Notes: generated by a model from the sequence alone, not told the origin. DNA of 64,000 nucleotides from Lewinellaceae bacterium (GCA_020636325.1 JACJYC010000017.1:106129-170128); one strand, 5' to 3'. Shown: positions 1 through 8,293, numbered from the stretch's first letter. Translations and numbers: made by a program.

Positions 1-84
1 GCTGGTGACAATGACCGCAAGCAGGAGGATAAAGGCGATAACAATGCCTGTGATAATCAAAAAACGCTTCAGAAATTTTTTCAT
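1..84 (-). CDS. N-terminal fragment of a membrane-anchored protein, cut by the window edge
   Basis: The minus strand opens with an ATG at 84 and stays open to the window edge for 28 codons. The peptide begins MKKFLKRFLIITGIVIAF and continues as a hydrophobic stretch: a basic start followed by one membrane segment of about 20 residues. Such starts are common in AsmA-like and other single-anchor envelope proteins of Bacteroidota, but the visible part is too short to name a family. The gene must continue to the left of the window. Plus-strand open frames across the same bases have no recognisable content and were left out. Confidence 0.6.
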   Translation of the reverse strand, partial: MKKFLKRFLIITGIVIAFILLLAVIVTS

Positions 85-190
85 GGGTATTGGGTTGACC
101 GCAAATCGGGGTCTAAAGATAAGGGGATTTGGGGGATGGAAATTGCGTGGAGGAAGGTATTTTGTTTTATGGTTTTATGGTTGGGAGTAT

Positions 191-327
191 ACTACTGGAC
201 CTTTTTAGAACGACGGACCGGATTATTAAGCCCGACAGGGATTGATAAGCCTGAGCGTATTGTTCCAGACAGGCTTAAAAATCTCTTAGGGCATTTCAAT
301 CCACTTCACATTAAAAGGTCCAGTAGT
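191..327. mobile_element. 137-bp miniature inverted-repeat element (copy 1)
   Basis: ACTACTGGACCTTTT at 191-205 is the exact reverse complement of AAAAGGTCCAGTAGT at 313-327, a perfect 15-bp terminal inverted repeat around 107 bp with no coding frame. A related end, CTACTGGACCTTTTTA, recurs at 5458-5473. No transposase with these ends is in the window, so a non-autonomous (MITE-like) element is inferred. The rest of 85-446 shows nothing else I can support. Confidence 0.6.
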
Positions 328-446
328 GTGGTTGAGAAGCTTTATCCGGTCGGACTGCCGACTGAAACAGGACTGCGGGAAAAAACAAAAGTCATCCTAC
401 CTTTATAAAGTAAGATGACTCTTGCGGCTTGATGACTGTATCCGGC

Positions 447-593
447 CTAATCCTCGATAAAATCAGTAGCGCAGCGTTGGGGTTGCGGAGTCGGTTCATC
501 GGAGCCGTCAACGATGTCTTCAACGATGTCGGTAGTGGTTTCAGCGACGTCCACGATGATTTTTCCCAATTTCTTGAAAGGATTCATGATCAT
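447..593 (-). CDS. Small acidic hypothetical protein (48 aa)
   Basis: An ATG at 593, with a second in-frame ATG at 587, opens a 48-codon frame ending in TAG at 447-449. The peptide starts MIMNPFKKLGKIIVDVAE and has an acidic middle, ETTTDIVEDIVDGSDEP, and a single cysteine. It has no signal peptide and no membrane segment. It lies on the same strand as, and downstream of, the Mrr-type gene with about 180 bp between. I do not recognise a family. Codon choice resembles the neighbouring genes, which supports it modestly. Confidence 0.45.
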   Translation of the reverse strand: MIMNPFKKLGKIIVDVAETTTDIVEDIVDGSDEPTPQPQRCATDFIED

Positions 594-772
594 TAAATTT
601 TAAGGTTTGAAAATTTGTTTTTGTTTCGATACCTCAAAGATAGGGGTGGCGGATGGCTGAAACCGACGGGGTAGGGGTGGCCGGCAGGATTGGGCGGGTA
701 ACGGGGACGGTTGGGAAGGTAAGTGGAAAGTTCCGTCACAAGTCGTATGCTTGTTCAAGCCTTACTTACGAC

Positions 773-1672
773 TCACGACTCGTTCACGCCCAGAAAGTAG
801 ATGGGATAGAGCGGCAGCCGGTTCTTGTCCTCGTCGGTCATTTGCGGGTAGAATTCGAGCCAGAGGGCGATGAGCCGTTCGAAGTTGATGAGTTCGATAT
901 GCTTGTGCGATTCGCGGGCGGTGCGTTCGGCTTCCGAGGTGAAGTGGCCGGAGGTGACAAAAAGGCCGACGTCGCCGGGTTTGCTGAGGATGCCGATGAG
1001 TTGGCGGATGTCTTCTACGGAGATGCCGGTGTCGGGGCGGTGTTTGACCTGCACTTTGATCCGGGGTTCGCGGGTGCCGAGGGGGTCGGTATAGGCGATG
1101 ATGTCGATGCCGCCGTCCTTGCCGCGTTTGGCGATATGCGGCACGTAGTAACCCATGGTGCGGAGCAGGGCGGCCACGAGGTCCTGAAAATCGTAGGGGT
1201 TCTTGTTTTTGATGAAGGTGAGGATGCCGTCCATGGCCTGTTCCTCGAACTGGTTGAGGAGGGCTTTTTGTTGCTGGGTATTGTCGACGCCGGTGAGTTC
1301 GGCGCCGGCTTGTTCGCGGGCGTTGCGGGCTTTCCATTCGCGGTATTTGACCACCGCGCTGTCCAGCAGTTTCTCGGGGCCGAGTTGGAGGGCGGCCTCG
1401 CCTTCGGGCGTCAGGGTCCACACGCCTTTGTCCTTGTGGAGGTATCCGGCCTTGATGCAGTCGATGGAATAGAGGTGGAGGATGGATTCCCAGCGGACGT
1501 AGCCGGTTTTTTCATAGCGTTCGCGTTCCCATTCGGTGAACGGCACCAGTTTTCCGACCTGGTCGACGACATCGCGGCCGCGCATTTCTCCGCCCGCTTC
1601 GCTGAGGATCTCGAAGGCGGCGAAGACGGCTTTGACGGCAGTCTGTTTGGTAGGCGATGTTGTTTTGGCCAT
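773..1672 (-). CDS. mrr: Mrr-type restriction endonuclease
   Basis: The 299-residue protein has the two-part plan of Mrr. Residues about 13-95 form an N-terminal winged-helix domain (AVKAVFAAFEILSEAGGEMR through WTLTPEGEAAL). Residues about 145-270 form the Mrr_cat nuclease domain of the PD-(D/E)xK fold, with GKDGGIDIIAY supplying the catalytic aspartate near 190 and the strand KVQVKH supplying the Q-x-K pair at 208-210. Known Mrr proteins cut modified (methylated) foreign DNA. There is no methyltransferase or specificity subunit beside it, as expected for a stand-alone type IV enzyme. The length is normal and the nuclease motif is intact, so it should be active. It sits at the edge of the mobile region, near a CHAT-like gene. 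Confidence 0.88.
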   Translation of the reverse strand: MAKTTSPTKQTAVKAVFAAFEILSEAGGEMRGRDVVDQVGKLVPFTEWERERYEKTGYVRWESILHLYSIDCIKAGYLHKDKGVWTLTPEGEAALQLGPEKLLDSAVVKYREWKARNAREQAGAELTGVDNTQQQKALLNQFEEQAMDGILTFIKNKNPYDFQDLVAALLRTMGYYVPHIAKRGKDGGIDIIAYTDPLGTREPRIKVQVKHRPDTGISVEDIRQLIGILSKPGDVGLFVTSGHFTSEAERTARESHKHIELINFERLIALWLEFYPQMTDEDKNRLPLYPIYFLGVNES

Positions 1673-2125
1673 GACGGTGACGGTTGCAGGTGGAGGACGA
1701 AGCTAGGGATTTTTTGGATTTCCGCATAGCGTTTGCGAAACCTTTGAGGTTTCGTAAACGTTGCAGGCAAGTTCCTTACAATTTGATTGCGGCATTAGTC
1801 AGGGAGTCTTTAAAGGAACCGACTTGATCTGAGTAATAATTTGTCATATAGCGGTTTACAAATTTAATTATTTATTTATGTGAAAATTTGACAAAAAAAT
1901 AGTCACAAAATGGCTTGGGTTTACAAAAAATGTTTTAACTTTGATATTATCAAAACAAAAAGTTCATTGATGTTTTTGCAATAGTTAACTTGGTTTGATG
2001 CCTTCTGTTGGTTCAGCAGATAGTGTTTTGGAGATGTGATTTTTGTAATTCTCGTCAAAATTATTGGAGGAAACCGGTGAAAATTTTACTTTTAGTAAAT
2101 TTTTATCCTGAAATCCGAACCCAAG
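1673..2125 (+). promoter_or_regulatory. AT-rich intergenic region with a candidate promoter for the CHAT-like gene
   Basis: No gene is visible in these 453 bases. A Bacteroidota -7 box, TAACTTTG, lies at 1936-1943, with TTG 18 bases upstream at 1915-1917, slightly shorter than the usual spacing. This would give a leader of about 175 bases before the ATG at 2126. Composition shifts from GC-rich to strongly AT-rich near 1780, which marks the left edge of the transferred-looking block. Confidence 0.4.
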
Positions 2126-3256
2126 ATGAACGAGAAACCCACTAAAACTCCTGTAAAGGTAATCATTACTCCTTGCGATCCTAAAATAGCAGAAAGTGAC
2201 CGCACCAAAGAAAGATTTGAAATTTTTCAGAAAAAACTATTGCATAGAACCCCAAAGCCTAGCATTGAACTGTTTTTTAAAAATGTTGATACTTCAGAAG
2301 AAGTATTCCGCTTATTGGATAACTTTGAACCAGATTTTTTGCATTTCGCCAATGTCTTTGGCTCAGCCATTGAAAGTAAAAGAATTCGAGACAAAAAAAC
2401 AGCTTCTCAATCATTCTTTCTGACTCCGAATGATATTTTTCAAATATTCGGGAATGTTTCGACAAACAGGAAAAATCACTTAAAAGGCGTAATTATTCAT
2501 GGCAGTTATTCTGCTGATCAAATTGGCACGATTGCTCAATACGCAGATTGCGGTATAATTGGGATCTCGAACCGGTTGAGCACAGAATCCGCATTGCTGT
2601 TTTTAGATCACTTTTATTTAAATTTTTCCAAAATGGAAAATGTTGACGCTGCTTTTGTGAAAAGCGCCTTTGCTGTAGTTGATTCTGATCCGCATCAAAA
2701 GAATCACCTCCCAGAGTATCAAATACTTAAAAATGGAGACATTGAAATCTATCAAGGATTTGAATTAATTCAATCATTGAAAAATGAATTGGAGGAGAAA
2801 GGTAAATTAATCCGCGAGGTTGAAGGTGAACTCCAAGCCTCCAATATAGAATTGAGAGAATTAAGGAAAGATCAATTAAAATTTAACGATCACCCAAATT
2901 TAGCACTTTGGCTGGAATATAACAGGAATTGGATTTTATTAGAATTGACTACGGAAATTTTGCCTGAATACTACTTTGGTAAAATTGAAGAATTTAAGAT
3001 TGAATTAGAAGCAATTATTGAATTAATCGATGGTTGTGTTGTGAAAATGCAAATGAATTTGGTCTCGGATGAAAACCTGAAAGATGTTTTTGGCGATTGG
3101 AAATTTAGAGTTCCCGTTGTTTATCACTGTAACTTGCTTAACAAGCTTTTGGAAATAATTAATAGCCAGCCTTTTTTACCTCAAGAAAAAGAATTTTTTG
3201 ACGAAGTTATTTCGTCAATGACAACGACTCTTACTTTAATCGGTGTGAAAATTTAA
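2126..3256 (+). CDS. CHAT-fold (caspase-like) protein with both catalytic positions lost, plus coiled coil
   Basis: This 376-residue protein follows the CHAT domain outline. EPDFLHFANVFGSA at 69-82 aligns with the usual PDivHFSGHG, GVIIHGSYSADQ at 121-132 with the usual vVLNACYSeaQ, and GIIGISNRLSTESALLFLDHF at 143-163 (visible in two halves, GIIGISNRL and STESALLFLDHF) with the conserved helix after it. In this alignment the catalytic His becomes Val77 and the catalytic Cys becomes Ser127, so proteolysis is not expected. A charged coiled coil spans about 214-253, followed by a helical C-terminal domain I do not recognise. Composition is far more AT-rich than the flanking genes, which suggests transfer. 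The homology is read by eye; a role in defence or signalling is inference. Confidence 0.55.
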   Translation: MNEKPTKTPVKVIITPCDPKIAESDRTKERFEIFQKKLLHRTPKPSIELFFKNVDTSEEVFRLLDNFEPDFLHFANVFGSAIESKRIRDKKTASQSFFLTPNDIFQIFGNVSTNRKNHLKGVIIHGSYSADQIGTIAQYADCGIIGISNRLSTESALLFLDHFYLNFSKMENVDAAFVKSAFAVVDSDPHQKNHLPEYQILKNGDIEIYQGFELIQSLKNELEEKGKLIREVEGELQASNIELRELRKDQLKFNDHPNLALWLEYNRNWILLELTTEILPEYYFGKIEEFKIELEAIIELIDGCVVKMQMNLVSDENLKDVFGDWKFRVPVVYHCNLLNKLLEIINSQPFLPQEKEFFDEVISSMTTTLTLIGVKI

Positions 3257-3266
3257 CGATAAGTAT

Positions 3267-3422
3267 TTATTTTTTAATTTTTTTCATTTCATTTTCGATG
3301 CCTTCTAGTTGAAGTTGTATTAAGCTGATTTCTTCACTCAATTTTTTGAATTTTTCCCTGAGGTCTTGTAATTTGAGTATTAATTTTGCTTTTTTCTTTA
3401 CTAATTTTTCATACTTATCCAT
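3267..3422 (-). CDS. Small lysine-rich coiled-coil protein (51 aa)
   Basis: An ATG at 3420-3422 opens a 51-codon frame ending in TAA at 3267-3269. The peptide begins MDKYEKLVKKKAKLILKLQD and is one continuous amphipathic, heavily charged helix with leucine or isoleucine heptads (REKFKKLSEEISLIQLQLEG), so it should form a coiled coil. It faces the CHAT-like gene, with only 10 bases between the two stop codons, and shares its AT-rich composition. It could partner the coiled coil of that protein, but this is speculation. I recognise no family. Confidence 0.5.
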   Translation of the reverse strand: MDKYEKLVKKKAKLILKLQDLREKFKKLSEEISLIQLQLEGIENEMKKIKK

Positions 3423-3603
3423 GACTTCTTGGAGTTAGAATTTATTAAAATTGGATTCTTCTATCGGCTTAGTTTGGACACAAAGAAGGAGTGGTTTATA
3501 AACTTAAGTAATTTCTTATACGGTATTAATTAGTTAATGTTGCATTGCTCAAACTGGCGTATAACCACATATTAAGCTAGCAGAAATTGCGAAGTAACTC
3601 CTA

Positions 3604-3837
3604 GTGGCGCGGCTAATTTACCTTGGCCGGCCAAAGCCGGAATATCAAAAATCCAATGGAACGAATATAACCCTGGAATTGCACCATGCAATTGCAACTG
3701 CTGAGGAATTGGGGCAGTGGAATGAACAAGTGAAAAAGCTGGTGCCGGAACAGCGTTGGAATCAGATCAATTACGTGATTTTCGCGGATCAAAGCGCATC
3801 CATGAGTGACCTGAAACCGATTCTTGATTTCTTTCAA
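3604..3837 (+). pseudogene. Gene remnant truncated by the 196-bp element
   Basis: An open frame runs from an early GTG/ATG region into the left end of the miniature element. The 78 or so host-derived residues end WNQINYVIFADQSASMSDLK then PILDFFQ. The last part weakly recalls the C-terminal fold of ExbD-type proteins, but I would not name it. The frame differs from that of the recombinase fragment beyond the element, so the two sides are not one gene simply interrupted. The sequence CTAGTGGCGCGG at the start (3602 onward) resembles the outer end of the IS630-like element at 6116. Confidence 0.3.
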
Positions 3838-4033
3838 CTCATCTTCCGCACCCCCTTGGAGAAAAATGGATAATTTACTATGAATAGCCCAAAATTGGGA
3901 TTTTTGGGCTCAATGTAGTTCCTTTTCCAGATGTTGAGAAGATGAATGCCTGTTGATCTACATTTATTTGGTGGCAAAAAAATCGCAAAAAGGTTAAATT
4001 GTTATTTTTAAAAATTAGGGTGCGGAAGATGAG
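3838..4033. mobile_element. 196-bp miniature element with IS1634-like ends
   Basis: CTCATCTTCCGCACCC at 3838-3853 is exactly complementary to GGGTGCGGAAGATGAG at 4018-4033. Fourteen of these bases, CATCTTCCGCACCC, are also the ends of the full insertion sequence at 8294-9883. The interior has no transposase, only an AT-rich tract and a hairpin around AGCCCAAAATTGGG and TTTTTGGGCT near 3886-3910. It is therefore probably a non-autonomous relative mobilised by that insertion sequence. No target duplication is evident. Confidence 0.65.
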
Positions 4034-4588
4034 ATCTATCTGACCGAAGCAGAGATTGAAAAGCTGGCCGATCTGGACCTGAGCGGCAATCCCAGCCTGG
4101 AAAGGGAGCGCGATCGTTTTCTGGTCTCCTACTGGTTTGTCATGCGCCACAGCGACAGTATAAAGGTTCGGGAAATGAACTTCTTCCAACGGGACGACCG
4201 GTACTATTACCGGAGTATCGCCCAGAAAAATGACCGGGAAATTGTCCTGCCTGTGAAACCTGACGCCCTGGCGATCCGGAAGAGGCGCAACTTCAACCTG
4301 GCCGGCGACACCAACCAGGAAGCCAACCGGAAATTGAAGACCATCGCCGCGACTGCAGGCATTGATGAAATGGTATCCGAAGGGAAAAAGACGGGGCCGA
4401 AATGGAGCTTCGTGACCACACACACAGCCAGGCGGAGCGCTGCTACCAATTTATACCTCCAGGGCGTCAGCTTGAAAATGATCGCCGATCTGGGCGGCTG
4501 GGGGGATGAGGGTACGCTTCGGGTATACCTACGGGCTAGCGGGCTGGATACGGCTTTGGTGGCTAAGGATTTGGGGGTTTTTAGGTAG
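4034..4588 (+). pseudogene. Tyrosine recombinase (phage-type integrase), catalytic domain only
   Basis: From the right end of the element to the stop at 4588 the frame reads as the C-terminal catalytic domain of a tyrosine recombinase. IYLTEAEIEKLADLDL and the nearby RERDRFLVSYWFVMRHSDS match the start of the domain with the first catalytic Arg. HTARRSAATNLYLQGVSLKM carries the His-x-x-Arg pair, and GTLRVYLRAS carries the tyrosine nucleophile. The N-terminal arm and core-binding domain are missing: the frame is blocked by a stop at 4016-4018 within the adjacent miniature element. It may be what is left of an integrative element that brought in this accessory block. Confidence 0.75.
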
Positions 4589-4689
4589 AGGTAGGAGTCG
4601 CTATTTGCTACTGAAAAAGCTCTTTTCAGGAATCTTCTGAAACTACCAGGTAATTAAGGCTTTAGAAGCTTCCTTCCTATAAAAGAAAT

Positions 4690-5373
4690 TTAATCCCGGA
4701 CAGCTCTCCCTTCTCGGAATGCTCGTACGATTTCAAAAAATAATGGCGGCAGTTGGTGTTCAATGGAAATTGCTCGTAATGATGATTGGGGCATTTTGCC
4801 GGGAGGCAACAGTTCTATGTCAGTTGTTGCTATATCTGTCATTATATCCTCATATAATACAATTTTGTGCCTAGGATTATTAATTAGAGGATCCGTAATT
4901 TGTTTAAATTTGGAGTATGGAACTTCAAAATTTAATTCTTTAGCCAACCATAATTGACTTATTTCTCCCATACTACCATATTGGGTTACAGTAGAAGATT
5001 TGAGTAAAAACTGTTCGCAGTTAAAACCAAGTATTTTTCTTTCTACGCCCAAGGAATCAAACGCATTAATTTTGGATTTGGCATCAACAATAATCTGTTT
5101 CCAAATCTTAGTTTTCTCATTATAGGCAAAAAACACACCTTCTTCTAATAACCATAGCAAATAAGGTTCATCGGTCATTTTTACTAACTCTTTAGTAGGA
5201 ATATGAATCACAAAGCTATCAGAAAAGAACCAGGTAAGTGTATCATGATCAGGGCTAATATTTGATGTAGTTTCATACCGGATAACACCTTGAAAATTTT
5301 GTGCAATTCCGATTGATGGAACATTTGTCAAAAAACTGGTAAGGATAAATAAAAATACAGTTGAAACTCTCAT
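4690..5373 (-). CDS. Secreted hypothetical protein, GLPGLI/DUF4412-like
   Basis: The 227-residue product begins MRVSTVFLFILTSFLTNVPS and then IGIAQNF, a clear Sec signal peptide. The mature part starts FQGVIRYETTSNISPDHDTL, a pattern seen at the start of small periplasmic DUF4412/GLPGLI-like proteins of Bacteroidota, and has mostly beta-type sequence with a motif ERKILGFNCEQFLL typical of that group. Function in these families is unknown. The gene is AT-rich, like the rest of the island, and ends about 100 bp from the recombinase fragment, facing it. Family assignment is by pattern only. Confidence 0.6.
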   Translation of the reverse strand: MRVSTVFLFILTSFLTNVPSIGIAQNFQGVIRYETTSNISPDHDTLTWFFSDSFVIHIPTKELVKMTDEPYLLWLLEEGVFFAYNEKTKIWKQIIVDAKSKINAFDSLGVERKILGFNCEQFLLKSSTVTQYGSMGEISQLWLAKELNFEVPYSKFKQITDPLINNPRHKIVLYEDIMTDIATTDIELLPPGKMPQSSLRAISIEHQLPPLFFEIVRAFREGRAVRD

Positions 5374-5457
5374 GGTTGAAATTTTATGAGAAAATTCAAA
5401 TTTTGTATTGAAATTGAATATATCTTTTTTAACAAAAGGGGGTAAACCACCACCACG

Positions 5458-5583
5458 CTACTGGACCTTTTTACAAAAATGCCAAAAAGAGCCCGATAGA
5501 AAAGGTGAGCGAGAGCGTGAAAGCGTTTTTCACACTCTCGCTCACCCTTTAATCCGTCTCCTCTGTTCATTTTGTCCAGTGGT
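5458..5583. mobile_element. Miniature element (copy 2) with strong internal hairpin
   Basis: The left end, CTACTGGACCTTTTTA at 5458-5473, matches the left end of the 137-bp element at 191; the right end, GTCCAGTGGT at 5574-5583, is an imperfect inverted copy. Inside, GGTGAGCGAGAGCGTGAAA (5504-5522) pairs with TTTCACACTCTCGCTCACC (5528-5546) with one mismatch, a 19-bp stem that could also end transcription. Apart from this, 5374-5653 holds no gene. Confidence 0.5.
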
Positions 5584-5653
5584 ATGCCTAACCACACTTC
5601 TATTTTTTTAACACAATTTGACCTCTTTTCGACTTTACAAAAGAAAAGGCCTA

Positions 5654-6117
5654 TTAGTAATCCTCAATACATCTTATTGACTCATAAGCTGCCTGCCCAT
5701 ATGCTAGATTTAAGGCGTATTCCTTATCTGAGGTATGGATCGGGTAGATATAATTATATGTGTCTACAAAAGCAAGAATATCAACTACGGTACATGGATG
5801 CAGGTATATACCTCCTGATTTTCCATATGGGGCTATGTTTTCAAAAACATGACCTGTTGTTGTATTGTAGTCATACCAATATTCTGCACTTCGTTTGGCA
5901 ATAGATGCTGCTCCAAATAACAAGCTTTTATTGAAGGTTGTATCTGTTTCCGCCTCAAGCAGACCTATAAAATCATCTACCTCATCAATATAACCCTGAA
6001 ATGATCCATATGTGTCATTAGCTATGTACTCCAAGGTAATTAGGTAGTCTTTCTCGATTGGGAGGAAGGCAGTTTCATGTTGGTCAATATAATCGGCGAT
6101 CGATAAATATTGCGCTA
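5654..6117 (-). pseudogene. C-terminal part of a lipoprotein gene split by the IS630-family element
   Basis: Coding resumes past the element at AQYLSIADYIDQHETAFLP and ends with IEDY and a stop at 5654. Joined through the single TA to the part at 7464-7784, it gives one uninterrupted frame of 260 residues (321 plus 462 bases). The segment is rich in aromatic residues and has no domain I recognise. Its own ATG at 6142 lies inside the insertion, so independent translation of this piece is unlikely to be meaningful. Confidence 0.75.
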
Positions 6118-6148
6118 GTGGCGCGAAATATAAATGCCACATAAGTTA

Positions 6149-6913
6149 TTAAAAAGAAAGCGGCTTACCGTTGTAAGTCCAATTAAAAGGCTTAGCCATC
6201 GTCCGGTTAAAATAGTCGATAAACCGGAGAATTTGTTCTTTGAGGTCTTGTGTTGAAGAAAAATTGCCTCTGCGCAGCAATCGCCTGGAAAGAATGCTGA
6301 ACCAGATTTCTATTTGGTTGAGCCATGAGCAGTGCTTTGGGGTGTAAATAAAATAAACCGGGTGCTGGTCGTCGGCTAGAAAGGCAGTCCTGGTTTCCTT
6401 ATTTTGGAGGATACCGGATTTGCCTTTTTGGCCTAAATCAATTTGGGGATCAACCAAACTTGCCACCCATTTGACCAGGGATGCAGATTGATGGGTATTG
6501 AGTTGATCGCAGACAAAAGCCCATTTTTTTACATTGGAGTCCGACTCAACCGTTTGGCGGATATGTGCCAGGAAATCTTCTTCGGTACGCGTCGGCTCAA
6601 TGGTGGGACTAATAATTCCTCCGTTGACAACATCCCAGTTGGCTGTCAGACATTGAGTTCCGTGCCGGGTGTATTCAAACTCCTGACACCGTTTTTTTCC
6701 CTGTTGCAGGGGCAAATCCGGTGCAATTCGCTCCAGGGCCTGAATGCCCGTTTTCTCATCTACGCTCAGGGTTTTTATTCCGGCATCCGCCCACTTTTGG
6801 GGAGCTGCCAGATAAGCCTCACAGATTCGGGTGCAACCTTGTGCCAATTCTTCGGGCGTGCACTTGGGATTGAGCCAACCTCTGGTTTTATGGGGTTTGA
6901 TTTCGCTTTCCTT
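6149..6913 (-). pseudogene. IS630-family transposase, DDE catalytic part (second frame)
   Basis: This frame carries the DDE_3 domain: LSVDEKTGIQ with the first Asp, WAFVCDQLNTHQ with the second, and SWLNQIEIWFSILSRRLLRR with the Glu. Upstream of its only ATG (6847) it continues as KPHKTRGWLNPKCTPEE, which in related transposases follows directly on the helix-turn-helix part. The frame is +1 to the preceding one. Removing one A from the AAAA run at 6912-6915 would give LFLKESEIKPHKTRGWLNP, an uninterrupted family-like join. It is therefore either a frameshift mutant or expressed by recoding; I favour mutation. All three catalytic residues are present. Confidence 0.75.
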
Positions 6914-7409
6914 TTAAAAAAAGCCGAACCTGGTTCGAGCTGATGCTTTTGACGATTCCCCGTTTAATCGCCTCATCTGCTATTTCTTTTGACGTCCATT
7001 CGCTTATCGGACGTTCGCTCTGGGCTGGATCTTCCAGCGAAATGGCTACAATTTGACAATATTGTTCCGCACTGAAGGTATAAGATCGACCGCTTCTGTG
7101 GCCATCCGCCAGGCATTCCTTTATTTTTTGGGTCATCCGATGCCGCAAATGGCCATCATCCGGACCGGATTCCAAGGCCGCAAAAGCCGATTCAAAACTC
7201 AACCACCGTTTTCTCCACCGTTGAACCCGGTCATACTGGACTCCCAAATTCTGCGACACTTGCGTGTTGGCCAGCCCCTTGCTGATCTCCAATATGATCT
7301 GACTTCGACCAGCTTCCGACACACTGGATTTTCGTTGGCCCTGGAGCTGTTCCAATATCGATCTTTGCAACTCGCTGACTTGTATTTTCAAACTCTTCGG
7401 CGTTGGCAT
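6888..7409 (-). CDS. IS630-family transposase, N-terminal DNA-binding part (first frame)
   Basis: The 173-residue product contains the paired helix-turn-helix region of IS630 transposases: RSQIILEISKGLANTQVSQN then LGVQYDRVQRWRKRW, followed by a winged-helix-like part with ISEWTSKEIADEAIKRGIV and SSNQVRLFLKGK. It stops at 6888, just after the point where the catalytic part should continue in the same frame. In intact members both parts form one protein of about 350-400 residues. This piece alone could bind the element ends but could not cut DNA. Confidence 0.75.
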   Translation of the reverse strand: MPTPKSLKIQVSELQRSILEQLQGQRKSSVSEAGRSQIILEISKGLANTQVSQNLGVQYDRVQRWRKRWLSFESAFAALESGPDDGHLRHRMTQKIKECLADGHRSGRSYTFSAEQYCQIVAISLEDPAQSERPISEWTSKEIADEAIKRGIVKSISSNQVRLFLKGKRNQTP

Positions 7410-7463
7410 CCCTTTTTTCTGCGCAAGATACTAAACTTAAGCGTTAATTGAATTCCGTGCCAC

Positions 7464-7784
7464 TAGAGTATCATGGAAATCAGTTGCCTGGTATATTCTA
7501 ACACTGTCCGGTAAATAAAACCCGAGCTCTGAATAAATATAATCGAATATCTGATCCATAATGTCAATGTTGCTATGTATGGAGTCTGCGTGAATGGCCA
7601 CATAATTTACCGCACCGTTGTGGATTTGACCCGCGGTATCAGGATCATATGTTCGGAAGTCCAATTTGTCATTGTTTTGCCCAGGTTGCAATTCATCATA
7701 AGAATTATTACATGAAACCAGGAAAACAGCGGCAAGAAGCAGTAAGAAAATTGGGAATTGAAGTTGGAAATTGAAATTTTTCAT
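7464..7784 (-). pseudogene. N-terminal part of a lipoprotein gene split by the IS630-family element
   Basis: An ATG at 7784 opens MKNFNFQLQFPIFLLLLAAV followed by FLVSCNNSYDELQPG. This is a lipoprotein signal with lipobox LVSC and an Asn/Asp-rich start to the mature chain. It continues through DSVRIYQATDFHDTL, where the insertion occurs; beyond the TA the reading is transposon sequence (VARNSINA, then stop). Taken with 5654-6117 it encoded an outer-envelope lipoprotein of about 260 residues, of unknown function. Disruption is recent enough that no further frame damage is visible in either half. Confidence 0.8.
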
Positions 7785-8042
7785 AACTATTTAATTTAAA
7801 GTAAAGGGAAAATATAGTTCGATAAATATTTCAAACAATCTAAAAGAATAGCTTTTGATTTGATGCTTAAATCAATCATTGATCAGAATGCAGTTGTAAT
7901 GACTGTTTACCGATTTATTAATTAATGATCAGTATCGATAGGTTCAATACATTTGGATTTTTTAACTTAAATCACAGTTAATTTTCGAATAACTCTCTGC
8001 CCACCGCAAGCTAGGGCAATCAATTATATCCCTAGTGGCCAG

Positions 8043-8293
8043 TTATGTAACATCCACTTCCAGCGTTTCCACCTTGGCTGATTTAGAGATGTTTTGAGCG
8101 AACCATCCCTTTTCTGCTATATCATATATACTGATCTCTGAAGGTTTCACTTGCAATATAGAGGAATTAAAATTGCGTGTCAATAGATAAATTGTTAATG
8201 TTCGAAAAATTGGCGGTAATAAATATGTAAGGATAAGGGCCTAAAAAATCTGGCAACCCGAAGAGGTCATTATTTTTGAAGCGACGAAACTTT
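8043..8293 (-). pseudogene. Remnant of a gene with a C2-like segment, truncated and frameshifted
   Basis: Read on the minus strand from the left end of the insertion sequence, the frame gives FKNNDLFGLPDFLGPYPYIF and continues to SIDTQF before a TAA near 8181-8183. A one-base shift there joins it to ILQVKPSEISIYDIAEKGWF and a natural end VETLEVDVT with stop at 8043. The phrase DLFGLPDFLGPYPYIFI is reminiscent of the Ca-binding loop of C2 domains (DlfG.sDPYv), but this is weak. The 5' part is missing at the insertion sequence. No gene is seen in 7785-8042. Confidence 0.4.

Larger units (their letters stand above)
6118..7463 (-). mobile_element. IS630-family insertion sequence (1,346 bp) with TA target duplication
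   Basis: The element is bounded by TA at 6116-6117 and TA at 7464-7465, the target duplication expected for IS630/Tc1-mariner elements. Its ends are GTGGCGCGAAAT on the left and, read inward from the right, GTGGCACGGAAT. About 17 of the outer 28 bases match. It carries a two-frame transposase on the minus strand. It interrupts a lipoprotein gene whose frame is restored exactly when the element and one TA are removed. Confidence 0.9.

Noticed and set aside
653..1729. Long plus-strand open frame (358 codons) opposite the Mrr-type gene
   Set aside because: It is the antisense shadow of a gene with a complete nuclease motif; its translation is low-complexity Gly/Ala/Phe/Val with no domain.
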